Positions 8,877 through 18,231 of a DNA stretch of 64,000 nucleotides are shown piece after piece (the first letter of the stretch is position 1; each line of letters starts with the position of its first letter). This DNA comes from CAIXSC01 sp046349915 (GTDB lineage Bacteria > Planctomycetota > Planctomycetia > Pirellulales > Pirellulaceae). The stretch covers positions 2,108,001 to 2,172,000 of the forward strand of contig JAXMBL010000003.1 in NCBI GenBank assembly GCA_046349915.1. The letters run 5' to 3'. A program made the translations under genes and the position numbers. Under the pieces are notes generated by a model. It worked only from the letters and a program-made list of their open reading frames with translations. It searched no databases and was not told where the DNA came from.

Positions 8877-9977
8877 ATGGATGGTCGATGGTGGAGACGG
8901 CTGACGGGAGTAATGACGCTGCTCGCGGTCTGCGCGTCGTTGGCGCGGGCGACTCGGGGAAACGCGGAAGAAATGGAAGCTCGTGGTCGAACTCGTAAAG
9001 TTCGCAACGGGGACACCGCAGCTCAGGGCTTGGACATGAACGAGGAGAAGCTACTCCCGCTGAACATGAACATCGTCATGCCGACGATGGGTGGCAAGCA
9101 ACTATGGACCGACGAATGGATTCATGGCGACTATCGAATCCAGCGGAATGTGCTCACGGGGCATTACCGGCTGCTCGATGACCAAGACCAGCGTTTGGCA
9201 TGGGGGACGCTCGGTCAATGCCAGACTCGCTTTGCACAAGTGCGTCAAGAACGGTCACTGGCGCCGCTGAGCGGCAAAGTCGTGATTTTGTTGCACGGTT
9301 TGGGCAGGTCTCGAGTGGTGATGGCGGGGATCGCCGACTATTTGCGAAAGGAAGGTGGGTACACACCGATCGCGATGAATTACGCGAGCACTCGCGAGGG
9401 AGTCGATCGTCACGCCGCCGCGCTCGCCAAGGTGATCCAGCACTTGAGTGAATCGTCGGAAGTGACGGAGTTGAACTTTGTCGCCCATAGTCTGGGCAAT
9501 ATTGTGCTGCGACATTACTTGGCCGACTGTGAGCGGGAGCAGGTCGAGGCGAATCGCTTGAAGGTTCACCGCATCGTGATGTTGGGCCCGCCAAACAATG
9601 GGGCGGAGATTGCGAGGAAGCTCCATGCCACGGGGCTCTTCGGCGTGGTGGTGGGGCCGAGCGGCAAGGCGCTCGGCAATGACTGGGAATCGTTGGTGGG
9701 CGACTTGGCGACTCCGAAGTGCGAGTTTGGCATTATTGCGGGCGGCAGAGGGGACGAAAAAGGAAACAACCCCTTGTTGAGCGGCGACGACGACTTGGTA
9801 GTGACTGTCGAGGAGACTCGGTTGGAGGGGGCCGCCGACTTCTTATTGGCGTCCGCCTCGCATTCAGGGCTGTTAAAGGATCAAAATGTCCATGCGGCGA
9901 CGCTGCGATTTCTGCGCGAAGGACATTTTCGCGCGCAGGGGATGCGCGAACCGATCCGCGGAGGCAATGCGAAGTGA
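8877..9977 (+). CDS. Alpha/beta-hydrolase, lipase/esterase-like, probably exported
   Basis: 366 residues. A basic start and hydrophobic stretch (RRLTGVMTLLAVCASLARA, residues 7-25) read as a signal peptide. The hydrolase core shows HGLG (140-143) for the oxyanion region, the nucleophile elbow AHSLGN with S205, a likely acid in GDDDLVV and H329 in SASHSGLL. This resembles triacylglycerol lipases and PGAP1-like hydrolases; the substrate is unknown. The ATG is preceded by GGGAGGA. Its stop overlaps a possible GTG start of ruvX (9974), so the two genes are probably co-transcribed. Confidence 0.82.
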   Translation: MDGRWWRRLTGVMTLLAVCASLARATRGNAEEMEARGRTRKVRNGDTAAQGLDMNEEKLLPLNMNIVMPTMGGKQLWTDEWIHGDYRIQRNVLTGHYRLLDDQDQRLAWGTLGQCQTRFAQVRQERSLAPLSGKVVILLHGLGRSRVVMAGIADYLRKEGGYTPIAMNYASTREGVDRHAAALAKVIQHLSESSEVTELNFVAHSLGNIVLRHYLADCEREQVEANRLKVHRIVMLGPPNNGAEIARKLHATGLFGVVVGPSGKALGNDWESLVGDLATPKCEFGIIAGGRGDEKGNNPLLSGDDDLVVTVEETRLEGAADFLLASASHSGLLKDQNVHAATLRFLREGHFRAQGMREPIRGGNAK

Positions 9978-10000
9978 ACGAGTCGGCGGGAGATGAAGCG

Positions 10001-10534
10001 ATGACGGGGGCGCCAAGCGAACCGCGGAGTGAGTTTCCTGGAGAATTGCCGCAACCGCCGGCGCGGGAACGCTCTTGGCCGCTCCAGGGCCGGATTGCGG
10101 CAATCGACTTTGGCACTGTCCGGATCGGCGTCGCCGTGACGGATCCGGATCGCCGTTTTGCGAGTCCCTGGGAAACGTACGCTCGTCGATCGGTCGCGCT
10201 GGACGCCGATTTCTTTGTGCGATTGACTCGTGACGAGCGGATTGTGGCCTATGTCGTCGGGCTGCCGGTGTATCCCAGTGGCGACGAGAGTCCGAAGTCG
10301 CGCGAGGCGCGACGGTTTGGCCTATGGCTGGCGGGAATCGTGGACCGGCCGGTGGTGTTTTATGACGAGCGGTATTCGAGCGTGGTGGCGGACGAGTATA
10401 TGGCTCAAGCGGGCTTGACCGCCAAGCGGCGCAAGGAGCGTCGCGATCAGTTGGCCGCGCAGATCTTGCTTCAAGCGTTCTTGGACGCTGGCCAAAACGC
10501 AACCCATAGAGCCTCCCCGCTTGACAATGTCTAG
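10001..10534 (+). CDS. ruvX: RuvX/YqgF-family Holliday junction resolvase-like nuclease
   Basis: 177 residues with an RNase H-like fold signature: AAIDFGTVRIGVAVTDP near the N-terminus (catalytic Asp in DFG), VVGLPVYPSGDES in the centre and FYDERYSSVVAD (second acidic site), the order typical of YqgF. The family acts in pre-16S rRNA 5' maturation and has been proposed as a Holliday junction resolvase. ATG 10001 has GGGAG at a good distance; GTG 9974, overlapping the previous stop, is an alternative. The N-terminal 25 residues before the core are a Pro/Glu-rich extension. Confidence 0.85.
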   Translation: MTGAPSEPRSEFPGELPQPPARERSWPLQGRIAAIDFGTVRIGVAVTDPDRRFASPWETYARRSVALDADFFVRLTRDERIVAYVVGLPVYPSGDESPKSREARRFGLWLAGIVDRPVVFYDERYSSVVADEYMAQAGLTAKRRKERRDQLAAQILLQAFLDAGQNATHRASPLDNV

Positions 10535-11072
10535 AGAGTGTTGATCTAGACTCACCATCTTTCCTCGTTTAACCCGCGGCCGCAGGCGAGGAAGCGCACG
10601 GAGGACCGCAAGGCAAGCGGCACGTCGCCCTTTTCCCCGCCCCGCCCTGTCATCGCATTGGAAATTGCGCGGTTATGACAGTTTTGGCGAGTGTATATGG
10701 GTTAATTGCTCCGAAAGGCACGACCCATTAGCCCAGGGCAGATCGCAGCTCGCTCCGCACCAGTTATCATTGGAGCATCGTCCCTTCCGTGCGCTTTCGT
10801 GTTCTTCCGTGGCCAACCTCCCCCGCCTTGACGGCTAACTCGCACACGCGAGGGGATTTTTGGCGTCCCCAATTGCTAACTGACCGAATGAACTTTTCCT
10901 CTGCATCATCCCCAGAGGGAGGGTTTTGTGGGCGTCGTTTGACAAACTGGGGTGTATGGTTAAACTGTAATGCCTTGTGGCATTGAGACTTCTTGGTAGT
11001 CAATGCTGCTTGCAAATCGCTTGAACTTAAACACTGACACTCCCTTTTTCCCACCTCTGCTGGAGATTCCTG
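10535..11072. other. Intergenic region upstream of the secreted protein gene
   Basis: 538 bases, no supported gene. A seven-base inverted repeat GTCTAGA / TCTAGAC (10529-10551) straddles the end of ruvX, just after a TTGACA (10521-10526). Closer to the next gene there is a candidate promoter (10939-10966) and a small hairpin AATGCC-TTGT-GGCATT (10969-10984). The rest shows nothing recognisable. Confidence 0.5.
10939..10966 (+). promoter_or_regulatory. Candidate sigma70-type promoter
   Basis: TTGACA (10939-10944), a 16-base spacer and TAAACT (10961-10966), about 105 bases before the ATG of the secreted protein gene. The -35 box is perfect but the -10 box is weak, and such matches arise by chance, so this is tentative. 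Confidence 0.3.
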
Positions 11073-12566
11073 ATGTCCTTGAAGAAGCGTAATCGTTCAA
11101 CCTCACGTCGGTCTTTGCGAGTCGAAACGTTGGAACGCCGCGAAGTGTTGGCGGGCAACGTGACGGCGATGTTGGTTGGCAGCACGTTGGTGATCAACGG
11201 CGACGGGGCGGATAACCAGGTTGCGGTGATCTCGTTGGGCAATAACCGCTATGCGGTGGCTGGCGTGAACACGACCATCAACGGTCGAGCTGGTACGTTC
11301 ACGACCCCGCGCGCGACCATAAGCATCAGTGCGGACCTGAAGGCAGGCAACGACGCGATCGGGTTCAGCAACAATGCCGATGCACTTGGCGATCTGGCGT
11401 TCGACAATTTCGGCGTGAACCTCGCTAATCTCGGGATCGATGTCGCGGCCCTGCAGACTCAGATCAACGCCTTGACGAACGTGACGAAGTTCACCTTGGC
11501 GGGCAACATCTCGGTGATTGGCGCTGCTGGCAATGACTTGATTGGCATCGTGGGCGATGTCGGCGGTTCGATTACCGCGAACCTGGGCGCCGCCGCCACC
11601 AATGGCTTTAATGCTTTTGGGATTGATGGCTCGTCATTGGCCGCCAACGGCACGGTTGGCGGGGTGATCAGTGTTCTTGGCGACCGTCAGTCCGATGGCG
11701 TCGCCGTGATTTCCACCGATGTGCGCGGCGGGGTCGTCTCGTCTTTGCGTGACGGCGACAACGGCCTTGATGTGTTTGACGCACTGGTCGGCGGCTCGAT
11801 CACCTACTCGGGCGGCAATGGCAATGACTTCGTTCAGGTCGAGGATTCGACCGTCGTCGGCGTCGTCAGCGCAGTGCTGGGTGAAGGCGCGTTCAACGAC
11901 TTCGCCGCCTACGATTCCATTCTGGGCGGCGTGAGCGTGTTGGGGGGCTCCGGTCAGGAGTTCGTCGATACGGCGAACGTGGAAGTTAAGACCAACGTGA
12001 TTGTCAGCACATTTGCCGGCAACGATGACATCAACTTACACGAGCATGGCGCTGGCAGCACCGACGTGGCAGGGCTGATTTCGGTCGACTCGGGATCGGG
12101 CGACGACTTTGTCGAGGTCTCGGGGGAAAGTGGTTCGCTGTCGGTTCTGACGGGCGATGGCTTGGACGAAGTCGTCGTCTACGATTCGATGTTCAAGTAC
12201 AACGTGACCGTGAACACCGGTAACCACAATGACGACGTCACCATGGACAACGTCGAGATTGGCGGCATGTTGACAGTCCTCCTCGGCGAAGGGAATGACG
12301 TGCTCGACGTCGATGGTCTGGTCGTCGGCTTGAACGCGCTGCTCGACGCGGGCGGCGGCGACGACGTGGCGACGATTATCGACGCCGACATCGCCTTCGC
12401 GTTCACCGCCTTGATGGGAGCGGGCAACGACACGCTGAACATCACCACCAGCTCGGCCATGACGGCGATGCTGGATGGCGGCGCCGGCGCCCTGGACGAA
12501 TTGAACGCGGACGCTGCCAGCATTGCCGCGGTCGATAACTTGTTCGCCAACGGCTTCGAACTGTAG
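11073..12566 (+). CDS. Secreted planctomycete beta-rich repeat protein with LExRxxLAG N-terminus
   Basis: 497 residues. The start is very basic and then reads LRVETLERREVLAG, the N-terminal motif shared by many large extracellular planctomycete proteins (LEPR-xLL-like). The rest is low in Lys and Cys and rich in Gly, Asp, Asn and Val, with many degenerate GGxGxDxxxV-like turns (SGGNGNDFVQV, DSGSGDDFVEV, LLGEGNDVLDV, LMGAGNDTLNI), expected of a calcium-binding beta-roll or beta-helix. No enzyme motif was seen; a surface or extracellular structural role is likely. Monocistronic: a candidate promoter lies upstream and a strong terminator follows. Confidence 0.78.
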   Translation: MSLKKRNRSTSRRSLRVETLERREVLAGNVTAMLVGSTLVINGDGADNQVAVISLGNNRYAVAGVNTTINGRAGTFTTPRATISISADLKAGNDAIGFSNNADALGDLAFDNFGVNLANLGIDVAALQTQINALTNVTKFTLAGNISVIGAAGNDLIGIVGDVGGSITANLGAAATNGFNAFGIDGSSLAANGTVGGVISVLGDRQSDGVAVISTDVRGGVVSSLRDGDNGLDVFDALVGGSITYSGGNGNDFVQVEDSTVVGVVSAVLGEGAFNDFAAYDSILGGVSVLGGSGQEFVDTANVEVKTNVIVSTFAGNDDINLHEHGAGSTDVAGLISVDSGSGDDFVEVSGESGSLSVLTGDGLDEVVVYDSMFKYNVTVNTGNHNDDVTMDNVEIGGMLTVLLGEGNDVLDVDGLVVGLNALLDAGGGDDVATIIDADIAFAFTALMGAGNDTLNITTSSAMTAMLDGGAGALDELNADAASIAAVDNLFANGFEL

Positions 12567-12595
12567 TCGTTGCACCACACTAGCGACGAAACACT

Positions 12596-12638
12596 AAACC
12601 GGATACGAACCTCAGCCGAGGCGCGTATCCGGTTTTTT
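12596..12638 (+). terminator. Rho-independent terminator
   Basis: A perfect 12-pair stem AAACCGGATACG / CGTATCCGGTTT with a 16-base loop, running into six T. It lies 30 bases after the stop of the secreted beta-rich protein and is the clearest intrinsic terminator in the window. Confidence 0.9.
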
Positions 12639-12842
12639 CGTAATTAATCAGTGTTCCCTTTTTCCGCGGTCAGCACGGTTCGAACTAGGCCATTCCTGAA
12701 TCCCCAAGGATTAAGTGCCGAAACAGCACGGAGGCAACTGATTGGCTGACGAACCGTTGTTCGGTACGATGGCGACCGTTGGAATCGTGCTGCTTCGACC
12801 GCCCTGCCCTCCATCCTTGTTTTCTACGGGAGCATTGAACCC

Positions 12843-13937
12843 ATGTCGCTGCGCTTTACGTTGGCTATCCTGCTGACTCTGGCAACTATGAGTGTTTCCG
12901 CACAAGAGAAGTATCGCGTTTACTTTGGCACCTACACGGGGCCGGAGAGCAAGGGGGTTTATCAGTGCGAGATGAACCTGAAAGATGGTTCATTGACCGA
13001 AGCCACACTGGCCGGCGAGACGGAAAGTCCCTCGTTTATCGCCTTCGCGCCGAACGGCAAGTTTGTTTACGCGGTGAACGAAGGCAAGGCTACCGTTACT
13101 GCGTTGGCGATCGACTCGACGACAGGCCGCCTGACGCCGCTCAATTCCCAGCCGACGCAAGGGGGCGCGCCGTGTCATCTGGTCGTCGACCCCACGGGCA
13201 AGAATGTGCTGGTCGCCAACTATAGCGGCGGCAGTTGCATCTGCTTGCCGATCGAAGCCGATGGAAAGCTCGGCGCCGCCACCTCGTTCCAGCAGCACAT
13301 GGGACCGCGTAAGAACGGCCATTCGATCCATGTGGACAAAGCGAACAAGTTCGCACTTTGCTGCGACCTGGGGCTCGACAAGGTCTTGATCTACGCGTTT
13401 GATCCCGCACGAGGCACGTTGGCGCCGCACGGCGAATTCAACACGCCGAAGGGAGCGGGACCTCGCCACTTTGCCTGGCACCCGGATGGCAAGCGAGCCT
13501 ACATCAACGGCGAGTCAGATCTAACCTTGATTGCTTGCGACTACGATGCCGCTCAGGGGAAGCTTACTCAACGCCAAGTGTTGTCGACATTGCCCAAGGA
13601 TGTCGAGAAGAAGGGTGGGAGCACCGCGGAGACGGTGGTGCATCCGTCGGGCAAGTTCGTGTATGTGTCGAATCGCGACCCGTACAACTCGATCGCCATC
13701 TTCGCCATCGATCCTGAGACGCAAATGCTGACGCCAGTTGGCCACCAGGCTCAAGGAATCAAGACGCCGCGCAACTTCGCCATCGAACCGACTGGTCAAT
13801 TCATGCTGGTCGCCAACCAATCGGGCGGCAACGTGCTGGTGTTCCGCATTAACCAGACGACCGGCGAGTTGACGCCGACTGGCGCCAGCGTGAAGGCGCC
13901 CACTCCCGTCTGCGTCCGCTTCGTAACGCTGAAGTGA
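12843..13937 (+). CDS. Lactonase family seven-bladed beta-propeller protein, exported
   Basis: 364 residues with a cleavable signal peptide (MSLRFTLAILLTLATMSVSA). The body matches the 6-phosphogluconolactonase-like (YbhE) beta-propeller family: VYFGTYTG start, repeated FVYAVNE, VLVANYSGG, GPRHFAWHPDG, FVYVSNRDPYNSIAIF and FMLVANQSGGNVLVF blades. Cytoplasmic members hydrolyse 6-phosphogluconolactone; an exported version is common in planctomycetes and its substrate is not known. No partner gene is adjacent; a short hairpin CCAGCG-GTCATT-CGCTGG follows at 13945-13962. Confidence 0.85.
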   Translation: MSLRFTLAILLTLATMSVSAQEKYRVYFGTYTGPESKGVYQCEMNLKDGSLTEATLAGETESPSFIAFAPNGKFVYAVNEGKATVTALAIDSTTGRLTPLNSQPTQGGAPCHLVVDPTGKNVLVANYSGGSCICLPIEADGKLGAATSFQQHMGPRKNGHSIHVDKANKFALCCDLGLDKVLIYAFDPARGTLAPHGEFNTPKGAGPRHFAWHPDGKRAYINGESDLTLIACDYDAAQGKLTQRQVLSTLPKDVEKKGGSTAETVVHPSGKFVYVSNRDPYNSIAIFAIDPETQMLTPVGHQAQGIKTPRNFAIEPTGQFMLVANQSGGNVLVFRINQTTGELTPTGASVKAPTPVCVRFVTLK

Positions 13938-14102
13938 AGACCGGCCAGCGGTCATTCGCTGGAATAGAGACATGTTGCAACCGTGCTCGGCCACGTTGAG
14001 ATTCGCGATTCAATCACAGCCAATCGCGGAAGCATGTGGCCAGAGGTTTCATTTTCGCGTTGATGTACCATGATGTCTGGGGTTAGGGCGAGGTAAGCAA
14101 CC

Positions 14103-14924
14103 ATGAAACGCGACGACTGGCAGGGGGATTCATCCACGAGCACGGAACGCGGTCCCTTGAAGAACAAGGAATATGAAAAACAACTGCGGAAAATGCATGT
14201 CGAGATGGTGAAGTTGCAGGAGTGGGTCAAGCACAAAGGACTCAAAGTTTGCGTGGTCTTCGAAGGCCGTGACGGCGCGGGCAAGGGCGGCACGATCAAG
14301 GCGATCACCGAGCGAGTCAGTCCGCGGGTGTTTCGCGTCGTGGCCTTGCCTGCGCCGACCGATCGCGAAAAATCGCAGATGTACATACAGCGTTATCTCC
14401 CCTACCTCCCCGCCGCGGGCGAGGTCGTCATTTTCGACCGAAGCTGGTACAACCGTGCCGGCGTCGAACGCGTGATGGGGTTTTGCACGGAAGAACAGGC
14501 TCAACGCTTTCTCCAAGCTGCGCCGCTCGTCGAAAAGGCGATCGTTGACTCAGGCGTAGTCCTGATCAAGTATTGGCTGGAGGTGAGTCCTGAGGAACAA
14601 ACTCGACGATTGGAGGCTCGCATTCAAGACGGCCGCAAGATTTGGAAACTCTCGCCCATGGACCTCAAGTCGTATGGCCGTTGGTACGACTACTCGCGGG
14701 CTCGCGATGACATGTTCCAGGCCACGGACACCGCTTGGGCGCCGTGGTTCGTAGTGCGTTCGGACGATAAACGCCGCGCGCGTCTGAACTGCATCTCGCA
14801 TTTGTTGAGCTGTGTGCCGTACAAGGAAGTGCCGCGCGAGAAAATCAAGTTGCCAAAACGCCAGAAACCGGGCGGTTATCGAGAACCAGATTATCCATTT
14901 CGCTTTGTGGACGAGCGGTTCTGA
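14103..14924 (+). CDS. ppk2: Polyphosphate kinase 2
   Basis: 273 residues, the length of single-domain PPK2. Walker A is FEGRDGAGKGGT (K61), Walker B is VVIFDRSWYNRAGVE (about 108-122), and the lid and C-terminal motifs GRKIWKLSPMDL and SYGRWYDYSRARDDMF are all family-specific. It transfers phosphate between polyphosphate and nucleoside diphosphates in the cytoplasm. It stands alone, 165 bases after the lactonase; the intervening sequence has no obvious promoter. Confidence 0.93.
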   Translation: MKRDDWQGDSSTSTERGPLKNKEYEKQLRKMHVEMVKLQEWVKHKGLKVCVVFEGRDGAGKGGTIKAITERVSPRVFRVVALPAPTDREKSQMYIQRYLPYLPAAGEVVIFDRSWYNRAGVERVMGFCTEEQAQRFLQAAPLVEKAIVDSGVVLIKYWLEVSPEEQTRRLEARIQDGRKIWKLSPMDLKSYGRWYDYSRARDDMFQATDTAWAPWFVVRSDDKRRARLNCISHLLSCVPYKEVPREKIKLPKRQKPGGYREPDYPFRFVDERF

Positions 14925-15217
14925 TGGCTCATTCTCTTTGAACGTGGATGGCGCCGATCGCCGCCTGACTCGATCAGTGAGGATCAGCGACGATCAGGGT
15001 TCCCTTGTTACTGCGGGGATCACGGCGCAGGCTGCCCGAAAATTGCGACTGCCGACGCGCGCTGCGCGCCGCCGAGTCACACTCTTGCGGGGCATGGCGT
15101 CTCGCAGTTCGTCCGGCTGCCTCACGAGCACATTCGCACTTCTCGGCGCGGGAATTGCTCATTCAGGCTGATGTGGTTCACGTTCGATTTTTCGAAGTCA
15201 CGAACAGGAGAGAGGCC

Positions 15218-15856
15218 ATGTCAACGACGAGCATGCTCGAAAGTCGCCTTCAGGCCGAGTTCGCAGCCTATACGGCGCGAGCGGCGAAGTATCGAGCCAC
15301 GCAGCTTCAGGAACACGAAGCCAAGGAAGAACGGCTTGCCCGCTTCATTCGTCTGCTCGATGAACTCCGCGATCTCTGCCGGCCAAAACTCGAGGCCTTG
15401 GCGGCGCAATTCAAGGACGTCGTGAAGGTGGAACCAGAGATCACGCCCAGTCAACGACAGGCGACGTTCGCCTTCGAATCGCCTCTAGCTCACATCAATC
15501 TGCGATTTCGGATCGTTCCCGATAACGAAGTTCGGCGAGTCGTGGTCACTTATGATCTGGAGATTTTGCCGATCTTCATCGACTTCGAGCGACACTCCGA
15601 AATTGTTTTCCCACTCGAACAAGTCGATCACGCGGCGATTGCTCAGTGGCTTGACGACCGCATCGTGGCCTTCGTCAAGGTCTACCTGTCGTTGTATGAG
15701 AACGAGTATTACTTGAAGGATCACATGGTCGAGGATCCCGTGGTTCACGTTCGTTTTCCGAAATTTCTCGCCGGCGCAAAACTGGATTGCAATGGTCAAA
15801 CGTACTACTTCATCGACGAAGCCACGAAAAAGGAATTCGAGGCTAAAAGCGCCTGA
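15218..15856 (+). CDS. Uncharacterised protein with coiled coil and C-terminal YHS-like domain
   Basis: 212 residues. Residues 1-70 are a charged helix (TARAAKYRATQLQEHEAKEERL) that probably forms a coiled coil. The middle (75-165) is an alpha/beta region with no family I recognise. The last 40 residues (DPVVHVRFPKFLAG, then NGQTYYFIDEATKKEFE) follow the YHS domain pattern of DPVxG...Y.GxTYYFCSxxCxxxF, but the metal-binding Cys are replaced. ATG 15218 is preceded by GGAGAGAGG; an open frame 71 codons longer lacks such a site. The 293 bases before it contain nothing else recognised. Confidence 0.6.
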   Translation: MSTTSMLESRLQAEFAAYTARAAKYRATQLQEHEAKEERLARFIRLLDELRDLCRPKLEALAAQFKDVVKVEPEITPSQRQATFAFESPLAHINLRFRIVPDNEVRRVVVTYDLEILPIFIDFERHSEIVFPLEQVDHAAIAQWLDDRIVAFVKVYLSLYENEYYLKDHMVEDPVVHVRFPKFLAGAKLDCNGQTYYFIDEATKKEFEAKSA

Positions 15857-15888
15857 TGGGGCCGCGATGTTGGTTTCGAAAACGCGGC

Positions 15889-17589
15889 CTAGTGCTGTCG
15901 AGTTCGAGTCGCAAGGAACTCGGCGATGACGGAGTCCAGTGAGTCGCGGCGGTCGAAGGTTCCGATTCGCTGTTCCAGGCCTGCGGCCCGCAGCAAATCT
16001 CGCACGCGCGCGTGCGGTTCCACGAGTCGGAAGACGGCGCCGCGGCGACCGATGGCTTCATGCAAGGACTCCAGCAAAAGGGCGCCCGCTAAATCAACAT
16101 ACGGTGAATTGGACAGGTCGCAAACGACCAGCGTCAGGTCTTGAGTATCTTCGATTCTCCGTTTCACGACCTGTCCTACGTGATCGACATTGAAATACAG
16201 CAGCGAACCTTCGACGCGAAAGAGCAACACGCCGGGTAATTGCTCGTTCTCGGGGTGACGTCGTAGATCAGAGTAGCGTCGCGTGCCGGGAATGCGCCCT
16301 AGAAATGCAATCGACGGACGAGCGGTGCCGGCGATGATTGTCAACAGCGAAACGACGGCGGCGAGCAAGACGCCCTTGAGTATGCCCAGCATGAGGACGC
16401 CAACCAGCGCCAACATCGCAATGCGAAACTCCATCCGGCTCACTCGATACAGTCGAGTCAGCGCCTTTAGGTCAATCAAGCCCTTAACGGCCACTAACAC
16501 CACCGACGCCAGTACGACATTCGGCAAGTCACGTAGGAGTCCGGTCAAGAACGTCAGGCAGATTCCGAGCGCCGCCGAGGCGAAGACCAGGGCGAGCGGA
16601 GAGCGGGCGCCTGCTTGGTCGTTCACGGCCGTCTGGGATAAGCCGCCTGCGACCGGAAAACCGCCTCCGAAAGCAACGGCTAGGTTGGCGGCGCCCAGGC
16701 CGAGCAATTCCCGGCGGGCGCTGACTTCGTAGCCGTTCTTGGCCGCCATTGTGCGAGCTGCGGAGACGCTTTCAATGTAAGAAAGGAGAAAGCAAGCGGA
16801 GGCCAGCGGAATCACGCCGTCAAGGTCCCGAAGATGCAACGATGGCGCTTGAAAACTGGGCAAGCCCCGAGGTAATTTACCCACAATGGTCAATCCAAAC
16901 TGTTCGAGTGGAGTGTAACGCATGACCACAATCGACGCGACGACCACGGCCAGCGCAACGGGTCGGCCCGGCAGCAGTTTTTCGCCCGCGAGCAGCAACA
17001 CTAGCGAGACGAGTCCAAACGCGAAAACCACGAGGTTCGTCTGTGGCAATTGCCCCGCGAGAATCCAGACGCGTTCGAAAAAATGATCTCCTCCGCCGCT
17101 AACGCCAAAGAATTTAGGCAACTGCGTCAGGCCAATGGTCAGCGCCGCGCCGACTTTGAATCCATTCAAGATCACCTCGCTGACAAAACTCATCAGCCCA
17201 CTTAACCGCAAGCCCCAGGCAAGCACACACAGGACGGCCACAACCAACGCCGCAAGCGCGGCAATCGCCGCCCAACGCTCGGTATTGCCGTCGGCCATGC
17301 CCGCGACGGTCGTCCCGACCAGCATGGCGATCGCCGATGTCGGACCAATGGCCACTTGACGCGAGGTTCCAAAGAGCACGTAGGCAAGACCGCCGAGCAG
17401 GTAGCAATAGATACCGCAGTGTGGCGGCAAGCCCGCCAACGACGCATAGGCCAGCGAGACCGGGATCGCGTACGCGGCCAGCGTCAAGCCCGCCGTAAGG
17501 TCGCTGCCGAGCCAGCCACGTTCGTAGGCGTAAGCCCAACTTGCGATCGGCACTCTCCAACGTCCGTCATGCGATGCGTTGTTGCTCAT
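15889..17589 (-). CDS. SulP-family anion transporter with STAS domain
   Basis: 566 residues: a transmembrane domain starting at GLTLAAYAIPVSLAYASLAGLPPHCGIYC, the SulP signature, followed by a STAS domain from about 430 (LFRVEGSLLYFNVDHV, then VVCDLSNSPYVDLAGALLLESL with the usual Ser and Asp residues). SulP proteins carry sulfate, bicarbonate or other anions; the ion cannot be assigned. The ATG at 17589 is chosen because GAGAGGA precedes it; a frame 43 codons longer has no support. It converges with the YHS-like gene, and nothing links it to the respiratory locus that follows. Confidence 0.9.
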   Translation of the reverse strand: MSNNASHDGRWRVPIASWAYAYERGWLGSDLTAGLTLAAYAIPVSLAYASLAGLPPHCGIYCYLLGGLAYVLFGTSRQVAIGPTSAIAMLVGTTVAGMADGNTERWAAIAALAALVVAVLCVLAWGLRLSGLMSFVSEVILNGFKVGAALTIGLTQLPKFFGVSGGGDHFFERVWILAGQLPQTNLVVFAFGLVSLVLLLAGEKLLPGRPVALAVVVASIVVMRYTPLEQFGLTIVGKLPRGLPSFQAPSLHLRDLDGVIPLASACFLLSYIESVSAARTMAAKNGYEVSARRELLGLGAANLAVAFGGGFPVAGGLSQTAVNDQAGARSPLALVFASAALGICLTFLTGLLRDLPNVVLASVVLVAVKGLIDLKALTRLYRVSRMEFRIAMLALVGVLMLGILKGVLLAAVVSLLTIIAGTARPSIAFLGRIPGTRRYSDLRRHPENEQLPGVLLFRVEGSLLYFNVDHVGQVVKRRIEDTQDLTLVVCDLSNSPYVDLAGALLLESLHEAIGRRGAVFRLVEPHARVRDLLRAAGLEQRIGTFDRRDSLDSVIAEFLATRTRQH

Positions 17590-17818
17590 GTGCGATTCCT
17601 CTCTGTTTCGCGCCGCGCACGGTGAATCGCCTCGGTTCTCAAATAGCTCTGGCGTAGCGTACGTCAAGCCTCCGGCGCGGACGCACCATTTCAACCGAGC
17701 GATTCCCCAATCAGCCAACTACGACTCACGCGTAATTGTCAGCAAAGCCACCGTGTGGCTTGAATGCCATGACGCGTCTTCACTAAGCGATCAAGGCGTC
17801 ACTCTACGCCCAAAGAAG

Positions 17819-17855
17819 AATGACCAACAACCAATGACCAATGACCAATGACCAA
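17819..17855. repeat. Nine-base tandem repeat AATGACC-type
   Basis: About four units of a nine-base repeat (ACCAATGACC phase). The reverse complement of the same unit is repeated about six times at 53110-53162, so this is a dispersed simple repeat, lying between the SulP gene and the end of the respiratory locus. Confidence 0.75.
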
Positions 17856-17859
17856 GCGC

Positions 17860-18189
17860 TCAGCTATCGAGCGACGGACTCCAAGCGGGGAGCGACGAGT
17901 TGGGCACGGCGATTGGCTGGGCTGAGTCGCTTGCGACAGTCGCTTGCTTGCGAGCTCGTCGGACCAAAATGTAGAAGTAGGTGCTGAGGGCGGCGAGCAG
18001 CAAGAATGGCATCGACAGCATCAGGATGATGCTCCAGAAATAACCTTGCACGATGCCCGCCGCCGTTGGATCGTTCTGAACCAACGAATCCTTGCAGTTG
18101 GGGCAGGCCCAAACGACATCGGTCGCCAAGATCATCGCAAGGCCTAGAATCACGCTGCTGGATTTAGCGAGACGTCGCATGGCGTTCAC
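17860..18189 (-). CDS. Small membrane protein with CPNC motif, last gene of respiratory locus
   Basis: 109 residues. An N-terminal hydrophobic segment (signal or anchor) ends at VVWACPNCKDSL, so the CxxC would sit on the outer face, and a second membrane helix (IILMLSMPFLLLAALSTYFYIL) precedes a basic RRARK stop-transfer. Small CxxC membrane proteins of this plan sit near SCO1/cox genes in other bacteria; the function is unknown and may be in copper or disulfide handling. The GTG at 18189 is preferred because GGGAGG lies eight bases upstream; ATG 18180 and ATG 18219 are alternatives. Confidence 0.65.
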   Translation of the reverse strand: MNAMRRLAKSSSVILGLAMILATDVVWACPNCKDSLVQNDPTAAGIVQGYFWSIILMLSMPFLLLAALSTYFYILVRRARKQATVASDSAQPIAVPNSSLPAWSPSLDS

Positions 18190-18231
18190 GGCATGGTCCT
18201 CCCAAAAACCTACGACCATTGTAAGTCTGGC

